Shown piece after piece: positions 10,409-21,651 of a DNA stretch of 64,000 nt (positions within the stretch are counted from its first letter, which is position 1; every line of letters begins with the position of its first letter). This DNA is from Rhodocollybia butyracea (lineage: Eukaryota; Basidiomycota; Agaricomycetes; Agaricales; Omphalotaceae), in assembly GCA_015501585.1 (NCBI GenBank), contig JADNRY010000329.1, positions 1 through 64,000 on the forward strand, given 5' to 3'. Both the position numbers and the translations under genes were made by a program. Below the pieces are notes generated by a model, which did no database searches, was not told where the DNA came from, and saw nothing but the letters and a program-made list of their open reading frames with translations.

Positions 10409-10588
10409 TGTATAAAGGAGGTCGGATGTATTGAGGATGTTGGATGTATAAAGAATGTCGGATGTATAAAGAATGTCGGATGTATAAAGAATGTCGGATG
10501 TATAAAGAATGTCGGATGTATAAAGAATGTCGGACGTATAGAGGATGTTGGACGTATAAAGGGCGACAGACGTATAAAGGAGGTTATG
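10409..10588. repeat. 18-bp minisatellite, 10 units
   Basis: The consensus unit is TGTATAAAGAATGTCGGA. Five central units (10445-10534) are identical; the outer two at the left and three at the right have substitutions. Because 18 is a multiple of 3, open frames run through on both strands, but nothing suggests they are translated. It lies between the unknown gene and tRNase Z of copy B and is absent from copy A. Confidence 0.9.
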
Positions 10589-10599
10589 AGTTTACAAGG

Positions 10600-11560
10600 A
10601 CATGTAGTGTGCAGAACAACTGAACTGGACGTCCACGATGGAAATGGGGCGTATGTAAACTGTGCCGATCTCACAACAATCCATACTAAAGTACTAACGC
10701 CCCCATTGCAAATCCCAGAGACGTAGAAGCATTGTGGCAGACGGTTAGGAGATTCCAGGCCTCAATCGGTATCAAAACTCTTTTGGTTCAAACGTTCATG
10801 GTTGATGACGCTCCGGTAACGGTGAGACGGACCGTAAGAGAGCCAAGCGTTACCGGAATTAGGGAACGTTAAGCTTGAATTCATCCATGCCGGCCTCAGA
10901 ATACGTCTTGAGCTTGGATGGTTCTGGAGGATATCGATACACCGCCAGGTCGGTGGAAACGTCACCAGGAAAGTAAACACGTACATATGTTCTACAACCC
11001 TGTGGCTCTCCGCTGCCTTCCACACTAGGCTATACTCTTTATACTGAATGAACATCCAACGAAATCACTTCGTGCTCTCAAAGATACCTACACAGCTCCA
11101 GCAACAGGTAAGAGTGTTTTTTTTGGGGGGATTGATGACGAAAGTCGACGCGAAAGACGTAGGTAAAGAGTACAGATTCGAAGAGGATTCAAAACTCCTG
11201 CACATACTACTAGTACTAGTATCAGCTGCAGGTAACCGGTAAACCGGTAACTGGTAAAATCTGAGCGAGCGCTTGAGCTTGAAGGGGAACAAGACGTGTT
11301 GACGCGTTGAAGTTGAAGGGACAGCAGAGCGACGAGCGTCCGCGGCATGCATCGATGTCGATGACCTCATGCGCGTCTAATCAATTTTTGATCGCGACTC
11401 TTTTCCCAAACTGTCAGGTTGCTTCCTTGCTGGCCAAGACTCTGCCATCTTCTCTTCTTTTCCCTCCCAACTTTCCTCTCGCTAGTTTTCTACTCCGAAA
11501 GTCGTGTATAGAAGAAACCTTTTCCGATAATTCTCCAGCGCTCCAGCAGTCCTAGTCAAC
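10600..11560. other. Intergenic / tRNase Z upstream region
   Basis: Shared in part with 1500-2260 of the decayed duplicate. It holds a short G run (11125-11130), a GTTGACGCGTTGA string at about 11297, and pyrimidine-rich DNA (CTTTTCCC, TTCTCTTCTTTTCCCTCCC) from 11400 to the start codon at 11566. Such CT-rich DNA is common upstream of fungal start sites. A minus-strand frame at 11055-10762 is partly shared between copies, but I cannot support a gene. Confidence 0.35.
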
Positions 11561-11565
11561 CCAAA

Positions 11566-14500
11566 ATGACCGCACCGACGAATTGGTCGATGCAGGTTTT
11601 ATCGACGCTTACATCTGATACGGATCCCTGTATCGTCTTTTCATTTGCTCAGTCTCCCGATGGAAGACCTGGGTCGGGAAAGTATATCTTTAATGTTGGT
11701 GAGAATACTAATCGGTCAGTTTTTTTTCTTCTATGTTGGTTGTTTTTTCTTTCTGATTTACATCGCAGAGCTTTCATACAAAGTAAAGCAAACTGGAGCG
11801 GTACACGAGGCATTTTCTTGACTGGCGTTGGCCGTGGTGTGAACAGAGATCGTACTGGCGGGTTAGCAGGGATGCTCATGACGTTTGCGGATGCGTTCAA
11901 TCCTTCAGAGAAGGAAAAAAGTCATCCTGTGGCTGTTGTTGGGCCGCCTGGGACGAAGCATTTGTTGGCTAGTATGCGGGGATATATGTATCGGTGTGTT
12001 TTACTTTTTTACCTATCTTTTTACGAATATCCATACGTTTTGTAGAGAATCGTTACCTGTTCTACCGAAACAAGTGCCTTTCGATGTTCAAGAGACGGCT
12101 CCTTCTCCTGTATTCAAAGACTCGCTGTTCACTGTATACGCGATTCCTATCCGTCCATCTCCATCGTCCTCTCAGCTTCTCAAAAGAAAACGACAGGACG
12201 ATACGGAAACCGAACCACCTTCTAAAAAGATCGCTGCTGCTGCTCATACAGATCCCGACGCGCCAATGTCATCAGCATCACTCGACTCTGAACTTCCTAT
12301 TGAACAAAACCTCGCCTCCCTCCTTTCATCACCTTCATTTGGTCCCTCCACCCTCAACACCCTCTCCTCAGCCCAGTCCCAGGAATGGCGCGAGCTGATG
12401 GTAGACATCATGTTCCCCGCATCACGCGCTGCCCGCGCCGAACAAGCTGAGCGCGAAGCCGCGCTGGCGAATTCTTCCGGCGACAGACGCGGGCGGTTCA
12501 AGCATGATAAGAAAAAGAACAAGGGGAAGGGGAAGCAGGATGCTTCGGCCTCGACGGCCTCGACGAAGGGATATGAGAGGACGTCGAGGTTTGTTCTCCC
12601 GAAGGATAAATCAGGAGAACCGGATGATTATCGCCGACCGAGTCTGGTGGATGGGTTTCATGCGCAGCTACCGAGGTTCAAGGCTGCTGATGGGGTACGT
12701 CCGTCGGCGCTGGCTGTGTCGTATCTGTGTGTCGGTCCTCTGGTGAGAGGAAAGTTTGATGGGGCGAAGGCGGATAAGCTGGGGATACCGAATCGGTTGA
12801 GGGGAAAGTTGAGCAAGGGCGAGACGGTGACGTTTAAGGGAAAGGGAGAGGAGGAGGTTGAGGTGAAGCCGGAGGATGTGATTGCGCCGTCGGTGCCGCC
12901 TGCTGTGAGTCGCGTTACGGTCTGAAATCGCGAAGATGATTAACTTGGTGACATCCTAGGCCGCGTTGATTCTGGATATTCCTTCACCAGAGTATATTCC
13001 GTCGTTGGTTCAGGCGTTTTCTGAGGTGAGTTGGGTGTGGAAAATAACTTGTAGTGTTTCTCTAATTCATTCTTAGGGTGGCCCGTACGCGCGCTGGTGC
13101 AAGTACGGATCTTCATCGGGTTCTGTCCCGGTGGAGGATATCAAAGAGGCTGAAGACTTTACCCTTCATACGATCATACATCTTCTCGGCGAGGACGTGT
13201 TGGAGGATGAGAGATATCAGGCGTTTATGGCTGGTTTCGAACGCGAAGAGAAAGTGCATGTGGGTTCTCTTTCAGTTACACTTGTCGAATTGGCTCTGGT
13301 TTTGGTTTCGTTTATTATTATCATTATTCAATTGTTTTCTTCATTTTTCCGCTTTTCATATGCTCGTTTATCTATGATACTGACCCTATACCAACAGCAC
13401 ATAATCTCATCGCCACCACATCTTCCCGACCCAGTAACGTTCACCTCATCTGCGTATCAGCAGCTCAAGCTCGCACAGCTTGATCCGGAAGTCTTTAGGA
13501 TGCCTAAGTTTAGAACGAGCTGCGAGAAGGATCTCTTTGGTATGTGTGGCGTATTGGCTTCTTTATTGTACTTTTGATTAACTAACCGATTCAATTTTTT
13601 ACTAGGTATACCGAATCTCCCGAAATCGGTAACGGCGATGAAACATAATATGCTGGTCTCGATGCGTCCGATGGGCCCACCGGTGCAGGATGAGGGGGCG
13701 CTTGCGATGGTTCATCCGCTCGTGAAAGGGATTGCGGGGGAGAGGGAGCGTCGGATGAGGATGCTGGAGTTGGTGAAGCTGGAACTGTCGTGGCGAGTAT
13801 GAACACAAGTACGGTTATGACCACTACCGCCAATCCAGACGTTACTACGAGTACGAACACCGATACCGACATTACCACAACTACGACCACCAATATCCCA
13901 GACGCCACTCCCTCAACAATCCAGCTCAAACCCCACACCGCTGCTGCATTTACCGCTGGACGCGCCGCAGCTGAGGCGTACGCTGCTTCTCCTGCCGGGA
14001 TGCGGAAATTGTCGTCGATGATAACTGGGGAAGGGGGAGCGGTGATTCCTAGCGAAAAACCAAAAGGCCACGACGTGAGCGTCATCACCCTCGGGACGGG
14101 CTCTGCGGTACCGGGTAAGTACCGCAATGTCTCGGCGACGGTGGTGAGGATACCGGGGTATGGGAGTGTTTTGTTGGATTGCGGAGAGGGGACTTGGGGG
14201 CAGTTGTGTAGGATGTTTGGGGGTGGGGGTGGTGGAAAGGATGGAGGGGTAGAGGATGTATATTGTTTTTTGAGAGAGCTGAGGTGTTTGTTTGTTTCGC
14301 ATGTCCATGGGGACCATCATATGGGGTTGGCGAAGCTGTTGGCAATGCGCAAGTCTGTGAGTTTTTCGTTTCCTTGATACTAGTTTGGTTTTTTTTTGGT
14401 CTTTTTTCTGATCGATTCGAAGGCTTGTGTGCTTTATCATTTTTGTTTGTTCTGACGATGTATCTGCAGCTGAACCCACCGCCTACGCATCCGCTGTATC

Positions 14501-15421
14501 TTGTCACTCTCCGATCTGTACATGTTTATCTCCGTGAACTGTCGGATCTTGAGGATCTGGGTTTGTTCGACGATGATGGCGCGGGTATAGTGACGGTTTT
14601 GTCTCCTGCGCTGCATTGGAAGCAGTCGAATGACTATGTGGCGACCGGGATGTGGTCTGTGGGTGGGACGGAGGAATGGTTGGATTTGGCAACGTGTGTT
14701 TTCTTGTTCGCTGTTATTGATTAATAATGACCCGCTAGGTGTATACAGGTCCCGTCGACACGCTGCAAAGATGTGCGAGTCCCTCAACCTCAAATCCCTC
14801 CATACCGTCGATATGCGTCATCGGACAAGGTGCTATGGGTGTGTGATTCGGAGCTTGGATGGATGGAGTATTAGGTTACTACCTCTCTTCCTATCTGCGA
14901 ATGCCCGTTACTGAATCCCCTCCTCCCCCTACCCTTATCAGCTTCTCCGCAGACAGCATGCCGTCCGACGCCCTCGTCTACGCCTCCAACAGCTCCAACA
15001 ACCACACCACCCTCCTCATCCACGAAGCCACCATGTCCGACGACGAAGTCGACCTCGCAGCGCGCAAAGCACACAGCACGATGGGGCAGGCGCTCGAAGT
15101 TGGGAAAAGGATGAGGGCGGCGAATGTACTGCTTACGCACTTTTCTGCGAGGCAGCCGAAGATTCCGTATTCGATTACTGGAGGGCGGGCTCGGCAGTTG
15201 ATTCTCTAGAATCTACCGCTGCTTTTGAATCTGAGTCTGCAGCTGCATCGCAATTTCAGCCTGTGGACGACTCCCCGTTTATCATTCTCGCGTTCGATCA
15301 TGCGTATATGACGCTGGGGACAATGTGGAAGATGCAGTTTTATTTGGAAGCGATTGAGAGGGGGTTGGAGGAGGTTGGGGATGGAGTGGAGGAGGAGGAA
15401 GATAGGTTGAGGAGGATATAA
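11566..15421 (+). CDS. TRZ1: tRNase Z, long form (tRNA 3'-processing endonuclease)
   Basis: Zinc-dependent endonuclease that removes the 3' trailer from precursor tRNA; the long form acts in nucleus and/or mitochondria. Exons by frame and splice consensus: 11566-11714, 11769-11993, 12046-12904, 12960-13025, 13077-13259, 13398-13539, 13606-13796, 13925-14356, 14470-14693, 14749-14874, 14942-about 15180. The N-terminal half has the degenerate beta-lactamase fold (IFLTGVGRGV, GTKHLLASMRG). A long Lys-rich linker follows. The catalytic half has LGTGSAVPGKYRNVS, LLDCGEGTWGQL, SHVHGDHHMGL (HxHxDH), FSADSMPSDALV, LIHEAT, KAHSTMGQA and LLTHFSARQPKIP. The conserved C-terminal block (IILAFDHA, MWKMQFYL) to the stop at 15421 is in a different frame from the last exon, which otherwise stops at 15209. 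Introns are 51-138 bp. Catalytic motifs are all present. Confidence 0.93.
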
Positions 15422-16113
15422 TGTGTTTGGTAAATGTGATTTTGGACAGGTGTCAGGTGGACAGGACCGCCTCATGTGCCGGTAGACCTATATGATAGCT
15501 TTTGACATGGGGGATTGGTGTAGATAGTTGCTATAAAAATCTGCTATTTCATAATAATACAGTAAAAGCTCTATATCTCAAGCAACATTGATCCCTTAAG
15601 TACTTTTTCTGGTAGGCCTGGTACCCCCTGATTATGTTATTATGTGCAGTGACCCTGCTGCCTCCTGCTCACTGTCCTTCTGTAATTGGACTGTTTTCTC
15701 ATGCAAGCTTGGTACACTGGAAATACCTAGTATATATAGTCTGTACAATAGAAATTGTTGTAGTAACTATGCACGGCTATGCACATGAGCGTCTCTATCA
15801 AATCTTATTGCTACTGAGTCCTGACTGCTCTAGAATTCAGTAAATATACCAACAATTGTAAAATCTCTACCATCGATAATCATATCTAATATCTATGCTA
15901 CCAAAATGCTGCCCGAAGTGGTATTTTCATTCAAAGTCCCAAGTCCCAACAAGACAGTCAGTAAATCAAAAGTCAATCAAAAGTACACATCCATCTGTCA
16001 AGAAGATTTTTGTATCTTTTCCGTGTGACACATAAATAGGTCCAATGCTGTTTACATATGAATTCTAGGACCAAGCTGTACATTTTGCAACAGGACAACC
16101 TAAATTCAGCATA
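15422..16113. other. Intergenic downstream of tRNase Z
   Basis: AT-rich DNA with no recognisable coding region or repeat. AATAAT strings near 15552 may serve polyadenylation. Confidence 0.4.
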
Positions 16114-16604
16114 ATTAAATCTAGTGATGTGCCGGCTGGGGCCCGGCTCAGAAGCCCCGGCTAGGCCAGGCTCATGAGGGCCAGGGCCTACCAAAATCCT
16201 GAGCCGGGCCCTACATGACGGCTAGGGCCCGGCTGGGGGCCGGCTCAGGCTCAGGATACTTAAATAAGTTAGTATACATTGTAATTTCACTACTTTTTGG
16301 TGTAAAATACACAACATTCAATGGAGGAAACTCATATTCACTTGGGAGGGCTGATCTACACACCAGTGGCGAGTCAGCTTACAAATTCATGCAGTGTCAA
16401 ACACAAGTCAAACATGATGACAATACAATGACCTTTTCTACTGTAAAAAGGTGTAAACAATGTAATTTTACAAATTATATGTTTGAGATCCAAATACTAT
16501 CATTAAAATATGTCCATACAGCGTTGCATTTCATGGAAGATGCCTGGATAGATAAGCGCCCTGAGCCCCGGCTCAAGGCTTTGAAAAATCTGAGCCGAAA
16601 AACG

Positions 16605-17150
16605 CGCACGCACCCAACTTCGTAAGACGTTTCGCGTAATGACCCTGGTAATATAAACTTTCACACACTAACAAGGACATATATTCGGGTGACGTTAGAA
16701 AATAGAGGGTACCGCTTTGGCGTAGTGGTTATTGCGTCAGCCCGGGTTGGCTAGGTAGAGCTCTGTCGTTCGGTTCTCGCGCAGGGCAAGTTTTGTTTAT
16801 CTTTTTGTTTTATACGTTCAAGCTGGTTAGGGTTAGGGTTAGGGTTCTGTTAGCGGTTAGCTGTTAGGGTTTTTACGCCCGCGCGCAGCGCGGGTTGGTT
16901 AGGGTTCGGGGTTGGGTTGGTTAGGGTTTGGTTAGGGTTTGGGTTGGGTTTTAGGGTTAGGCGGGGGTCCGGGGGCAGCGCCCCCGCGTTAGCGTTAGGG
17001 TTTGAGAATATTAATCAGGCCGGAGGCCTCTCAGTTTCGATTTCGAAGCATGCAATGAAGCACCAGGAGCATAGATGCTTATGTAAAGCTTGTGGTATAT
17101 ATATTACGAGGGTCATTACGCGAAACGTCTTATGAAGTTGGGTGCGTGCG
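16605..17150. mobile_element. Nested element with 50-bp terminal inverted repeats
   Basis: Arms 16605-16654 and 17101-17150 are inverted copies with two mismatches (start CGCACGCACCCAACTTC). They enclose a tRNA-like head, a T-rich run and telomere-like repeats. I see no target duplication. It may be a nested insertion or the internal part of the hAT element. Confidence 0.7.
16704..17010 (+). repeat. SINE-like unit: tRNA-type Pol III box plus TTAGGG-like tail
   Basis: TGGCGTAGTGG at 16718-16728 fits a tRNA A box exactly. GGTTCTCGCGC at 16772-16782 is a weaker B box at tRNA-like spacing. A T-rich run (about 16790-16815) follows, then several TTAGGG units from 16826 and degenerate GGTTAGGGTT runs to 17010. 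A second unit with the same layout lies at 56250-56430. It does not fold as a proper tRNA. Confidence 0.5.
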
Positions 17151-17323
17151 AGATGTCCTCCTGAGCCCTAGAGACAGCTCCGGCCAGGCCCGGCTCAACT
17201 AGGGCCGGCTCAGAGGGCCCAACGGCTCTGAGCCCTAGCCGGCACATAACTAATTAAATCCCAGGAGTGTCTTCAACTCTATAAGTCAATTTCTCAGTAT
17301 GCACCTAGTGATTTAATACAATG

Positions 17324-18462
17324 TCAGCTGAAAGTAATACTGGCATTTCTATTTTGCATGTATCGCAGGCCTTCAGGAATACTTGCGAGCCCATTTGGAT
17401 AAAGCTTCATGGCCACTGTCTGGATAGGTAGCTCAGCAAGTACTTTGGTCATCAATGCTCCATATTGAACTGCATTCTCGTAGTGGTCGGGCCGACTTTC
17501 AAAAACAAATGGAAATGTAATGGGCTAAAGAATGAGATATCCAGTGTGGGTTAACTTCGTATTTTGACAGTGCAAAAAGAAGTGTGGCTCGGACTTACTT
17601 TTCCAAAAATCAAATATGCTAGTATAAATTCCATTTCAATTTCTGGGTTTCTATTTCTAGCAGGAAGAAGGACTGCAATTTTGCCTCCACCATCCCCAAT
17701 AGACTTGGACACCTGTACAAGCGACATTCCGGCACTATGACAATCGACTGTAAAAGCCAATCTTATAATAAAAAACCATCTCTGCCCCTAATGATCAAAG
17801 TAAATCAAAGTTTCGGGGAGAGCTCGTTGCAACAATGTGTAACCCGGCTAGCCTTGCTAACTGAATTAAATATTGTCCAGTCGATGTAGCACCCGACCAG
17901 ATAAGAATAAAATTTACCCCATTGTAACATTCACATCAAATGGGGTTGGGAGCTGAAGGTACTAATAGAGACACTGGCATGCAGTGAAGCATGAAATTCC
18001 CAGTTGTGCTCCCCGGTCAAATGACCAGGAATCAGGCAATGAAATAACTAATGTTGCGGGGATGCAGACATATTCGGAAAATGCTCCATTTCTTTCCAAC
18101 ACCTAGAAGTCAGTTCAGAAACCATTGATCATGCCCACAAGGTATATATACCTCCATGGACCGTTCCAGAAACCCTCTTACTAACCCAATGCAAGTCAAC
18201 TGGCACTTTTTCGCCTATTTTAACAACCACCCCAGAGAAGTCGCAACCAAGAATGTTTCCTCCTTTCTTATGGAGTGCTACAGTTTTCCCTGTTAGTAAC
18301 CAGAGTATGTGAGAGATACTAGTGAAAATTAAACTACACACAGTCGTTAGGATTCTGAGCACAAGAATGAACCTTGATTAAAAGATCACATTCTGTTAGC
18401 AATGGCAGTTCAATTGTTTTGATTTCAAGTTGGCCATCCCCAGTTGTAATCAATGCTTTCAT
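17324..18462 (-). pseudogene. Medium-chain reductase, trans-enoyl-reductase-like (decayed)
   Basis: Family: zinc-independent medium-chain dehydrogenase/reductase of the fungal enoyl-reductase (ToxD/LovC-like) type, NADPH-dependent, often partnered with polyketide synthases. It starts MKALITTGDGQLEIKTIELP at 18462. NILGCDFSGVVVKIGEKVP and the GTVHGG block follow after a short intron, then GAFSEYVCIPATLVISLPD, the cofactor-binding IWSGATSTGQYLIQLARLAG near 17900, SIGDGGGKIAVLLPARN, and the C-terminal NGLASIPEGLRYMQN block. Breaks: a frame change before the cofactor site, TGA after the SSPRNFDLL stretch, and further shifts near 17780-17990. All exons are recognisable, so loss is fairly recent. 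No polyketide synthase is adjacent. Confidence 0.85.
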
Positions 18463-18777
18463 AGTGGGCGGCAAAGGAAACTGTGGCATCGCGAATACTG
18501 TTTGATGACTTGGCTTATGTGCACTGGAGGAAATGATTGCTCATGGTTCTTCAAGAGGGTCAAATTCAGTCTTCTGTTTTGTGTGATCATCAGACTTTGT
18601 GCATTTCATGTTCCCAAAGACCGAGTTACTTATGTAAAGCACTTCCGTGCATCTGGATCTTGGCCCATGCCCTCCTTTGCTCATGTAAAAAGTATCCAGA
18701 TCCAGAGCTAGAAGTGGAAAGTGCTCTGTATGAATTTGGACTGGAATATTTGCAAGTGTCTTTGTGTACAAACCTGG

Positions 18778-18905
18778 ACTGACTCATATGGACTGGAGTC
18801 ATAATGTGTCAATATTGCATTGACTCATTTGTAGTACAGAGTTACTGTGCATTGAGTCATTGACCATGCATGACTGTACAATGATTCTAAATGACTCATA
18901 ATGAT
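18778..18905. repeat. Cluster of TGACTCA/TGAGTCA sites
   Basis: TGACTCA or its complement occurs near 18780, 18824, 18862 and 18892, with GAGTCAT near 18796. They are separated by similar spacers (TGTGCATTGAGTCATTGA). The motif matches the Gcn4/AP-1 bZIP site. Related clusters are inside the solo LTRs at 24280-24450 and 33095-33170, so this is probably a relic of similar LTR DNA. Confidence 0.45.
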
Positions 18906-21640
18906 TTGCTTGGACCTGTAGCAAGTCAATTCCCTTATATAGTGTAGTATACAATTGTATGGTATACATCAGGAAAAGTACCCTTCGGCTTAACGCAGCT
19001 AAAGGCAACTAAAGGCAACTTTTGCCGTAGAAGCCAACTTAAGTGCCTCTCGGCCCGTGAATGACTTGACTGGCTCAGTCCAAGGTTCACGCTGTCACTC
19101 TGTCCAAAGTTGCCGAGATTGACTTGAAGCAACTTGGCATCAATTGAGGTTGACTCAAGTCGCCGCAAGCCATCGTCAGGGCAACTTAAATCAACTCCAA
19201 TACAACTCAAGCCAGACTGTAGCAATTAGGCAATGCCCAATGCGACTCCCAATGCGGTGATACTGCTTACATTCATGCCATTGAAGCGAAATTAGAATAG
19301 AACAATCATTCATTTCCTATCTATGTACAACAACAAAGTAGCAGGAGCGAGACAGGCATAAATAGGATAAGCCATGAATAGTAGAAGCAAAAGAGTAGAG
19401 ATACATAAGAACCAGTAGAGCGAAACAGTATGCTATGAAACACCACAGACAAGCCCAGCAATTAAGTAGGGATACAGTGTGTGTGAAGCAAAGAAAGTGA
19501 GGTACATAGAAGAGCGGATAGATGAAGGTGTTAATGGGATGTAAGAAGCAGTGATAAACAAGAGCAACTGGTGATTGGAAAGGAAAGAATTGCCGCTGCA
19601 AGCAGTAACTAGATGTAATAAAAGACATCAGGTATATGACTGAGGGGATCAAAAAAACTCTCACCTGGAGCAAGCGTACTATGCACCCAAACATAAAGAA
19701 GCCTAAGAGAAAAAGTGCAAATGAAAACAGGAACTACATTTCAACAGCGTCAAGAACATACCATTTGAACATAGGAAGTTATGAAACTAGTGCAGTATCA
19801 GTAAGCAAATAAGTTAAACATGGAAAGAGCTCACCATGAATTAGTAGTAAGAGAGAAGGGCCATAGGGACAGACTCGACAGAAGGGATGATGGAAGAGCA
19901 AGAGAAAGAGTGTGGCCTGGGAGTTGACTAAGGCTCCAACCGTATTATCTATTTACCGTATATATACAGTTGTAAACATATACATATATGTATATGTCTA
20001 GAGGCCCAGCTAGGATTTAAACATACAGTATATATACAGTATAGAAGATTTATACGGTATACCCTACAATCTGTGAGGTCAGTAGCAAATAGAGATGTCC
20101 ACGAGTCCGGATCCAGGTATACCCGGTGAGAGGTCTAAACTGGGGTGAACTTAGAAATGGCTTACACAACCACACCAAACACACACACAACTTATTACTC
20201 AGTTCGGGTTTTTAGTTCAGCCAAATAATATTTATTTAAAACTTCAATCTATTATTCAAGTGCTTCCTTGCTACACTGAGTGTTATTTCACTAAGTGCCT
20301 TCCCTTTCAAAGTACAGACTTATTTAAGCTGATCCCCAAGCTCTGAGCTGTCAAACAAATACTATTCCTAAGTCCCTTGGTAAAATCACAAATTAACACA
20401 AGTCACAACTGACCAGAGGGTGTCCCTATAACTCAGACAGAGCTCTGACTGCAGCCTAACTGTGGTTTGAAAATAATAATCAAAGTCCTGTCTAAGTCTT
20501 TGTCTTAACTTCTCTGCACTCAGTTCACACTGAATCTCTTTCTGTCTCTTTACTCAAGTTCAATTGCTTGTCAATTTCTCTCTGTAAATCCCAGTCTTTA
20601 TATCAATTCAATCTTTTAGTAGTAGCCTGATAAGGAGCTGCTACACCTGGTGGGGGTAAGAAAGAATGCTTTTCTCTTCATTTCCTTGCCTTTTTATACT
20701 CCTAGGTCCTTGAAATTTTCTTAATTAAGGTACTCTCTTGGCTTGCCAAGAGCCAAGAAGATAAATCTCATGTTGCCCTTGTTAGCCATAACTGAGCTTA
20801 TAGGTGTTCTCCTGGTTCCTACACTGTCCCCAGGGCTCTATATCATTGTCTCATGGGTCCTCTACCCATATTACACCTTTTCTACATCTTTTATTTAATA
20901 AGTAACGGAGGGGAGGGAAGAACGATGCATTCCCGATGAGTGGTTCGACTTTGATGCGCTTTAAGCGCCGGGCGGTCCGTCCGTCCCGCGGTTCAAGTTT
21001 GCGGCGTCGTTCCGTATCTCCCCTTTTCTCTTCTCCTCCCGGGTCCTACCGGGTACTTGTATACATGTGGACCGTCCCGTAGGTCGGTCCGAATAAATTT
21101 TATTATAGGCATGTCGCTAGGACGCGCCCCGCCTTTCTTTTACTGCCGGCACCGGGCCACTTTGATCCCCGGCGCCTAATTCATCACTAATCGTCTAGTT
21201 TCTCTCTGTGGTTCGTTCCAGGGAACCAGTGCTTCGATTCTCTTACTTTAAACGGATATGGGTTCGAATTATGCTTGCCCTCATTCGTCTCTCTTCATCT
21301 ATTTTAATACTGTCTTGTATATCCCTGTATAGAACTTTTTGTAGTAGGTAGTATTAATTGAATAGACTTTAGATCTGGCAAGCCTAAATCAATCTAGGTA
21401 AATCAATTTGATTGATTTTGAGTTTGTGGGTCAACGATGCATCCTTGCACAGTAATGTAGCCTCCTAAAACATAGTGTATCTCCCTTCAAATGGGTTTCT
21501 ACATACTAGATACCTGAAGTGGACCTTCAAAGTGTCTAATACATAACGTACCCTAGGTAGTGACGTGACGTGTTTCACGGGGTCTTTTAAATGATGATAT
21601 TTCGCTTGAATTTCGGCGTACAGCGTAATTTGGCGTGTCA
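18906..21640. other. Non-coding, repeat relics
   Basis: No coding gene seen. 18990-19215 is rich in GGCAACTT/AAGTTGCC-type strings. 19490-19650 resembles 52850-52990, so both belong to one dispersed family. 19965-20055 has TATATACAGTATA-type inverted AT repeats. 20092 begins TAGAGATGTCCACGAGTCC, the same terminal sequence as the hAT-like element at 35283. 20140-20320 (CACAC-rich) resembles 31960-32060 and 56990-57070. 20930-21280 is a GC-rich island with CCGTCCCGTAGG and CGGTCCGTCCG strings that I cannot assign. Confidence 0.4.
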
Positions 21641-21651
21641 TCGTTCTGCAG

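Larger units (their letters stand above)
8380..14110. repeat. Segmental duplication, better-preserved copy
   Basis: Partner of the decayed block at 1-7600. The same order of blocks is present without the retroelement. The tRNase Z in this copy remains open across nearly all exons. Confidence 0.8.
16122..17252. mobile_element. Non-autonomous hAT-type element with nested insertion
   Basis: Flanked by a perfect 8-bp duplication ATTAAATC (16114-16121 and 17253-17260), diagnostic of hAT transposition. The inverted ends are TAGTGATGTGCCGGCT and TAGTTATGTGCCGGCT. Both ends are followed by GC-rich repeats of GGCCCGGCTCA type. No transposase is encoded. The interior carries a second inverted-repeat element (16605-17150). 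Confidence 0.88.

Noticed and set aside
13790..13924. Threonine-rich coding segment ahead of the tRNase Z catalytic domain
   Set aside because: The upstream exon stays in frame only if 13797-13924 is spliced as an intron (GTATGA...CAG); the Thr codons are intronic ACTACGACC repeats.
15634..15843. Short + strand frame after tRNase Z
   Set aside because: No family resemblance, no conserved counterpart, and AT-rich composition typical of the surrounding intergenic DNA.
16826..17010. Chromosome end
   Set aside because: TTAGGG units are few, degenerate and followed by more than 45 kb of DNA, so they are interstitial.
18129..18362. Separate small membrane protein suggested by the hydrophobic start of this frame
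   Set aside because: The hydrophobic part is the intron of the enoyl reductase read through; the true exon begins at KTVALHKKGG.
21200..21290. tRNA gene suggested by GGTTCGAATT near 21250
   Set aside because: No pairing acceptor stem or A box at the right distance.
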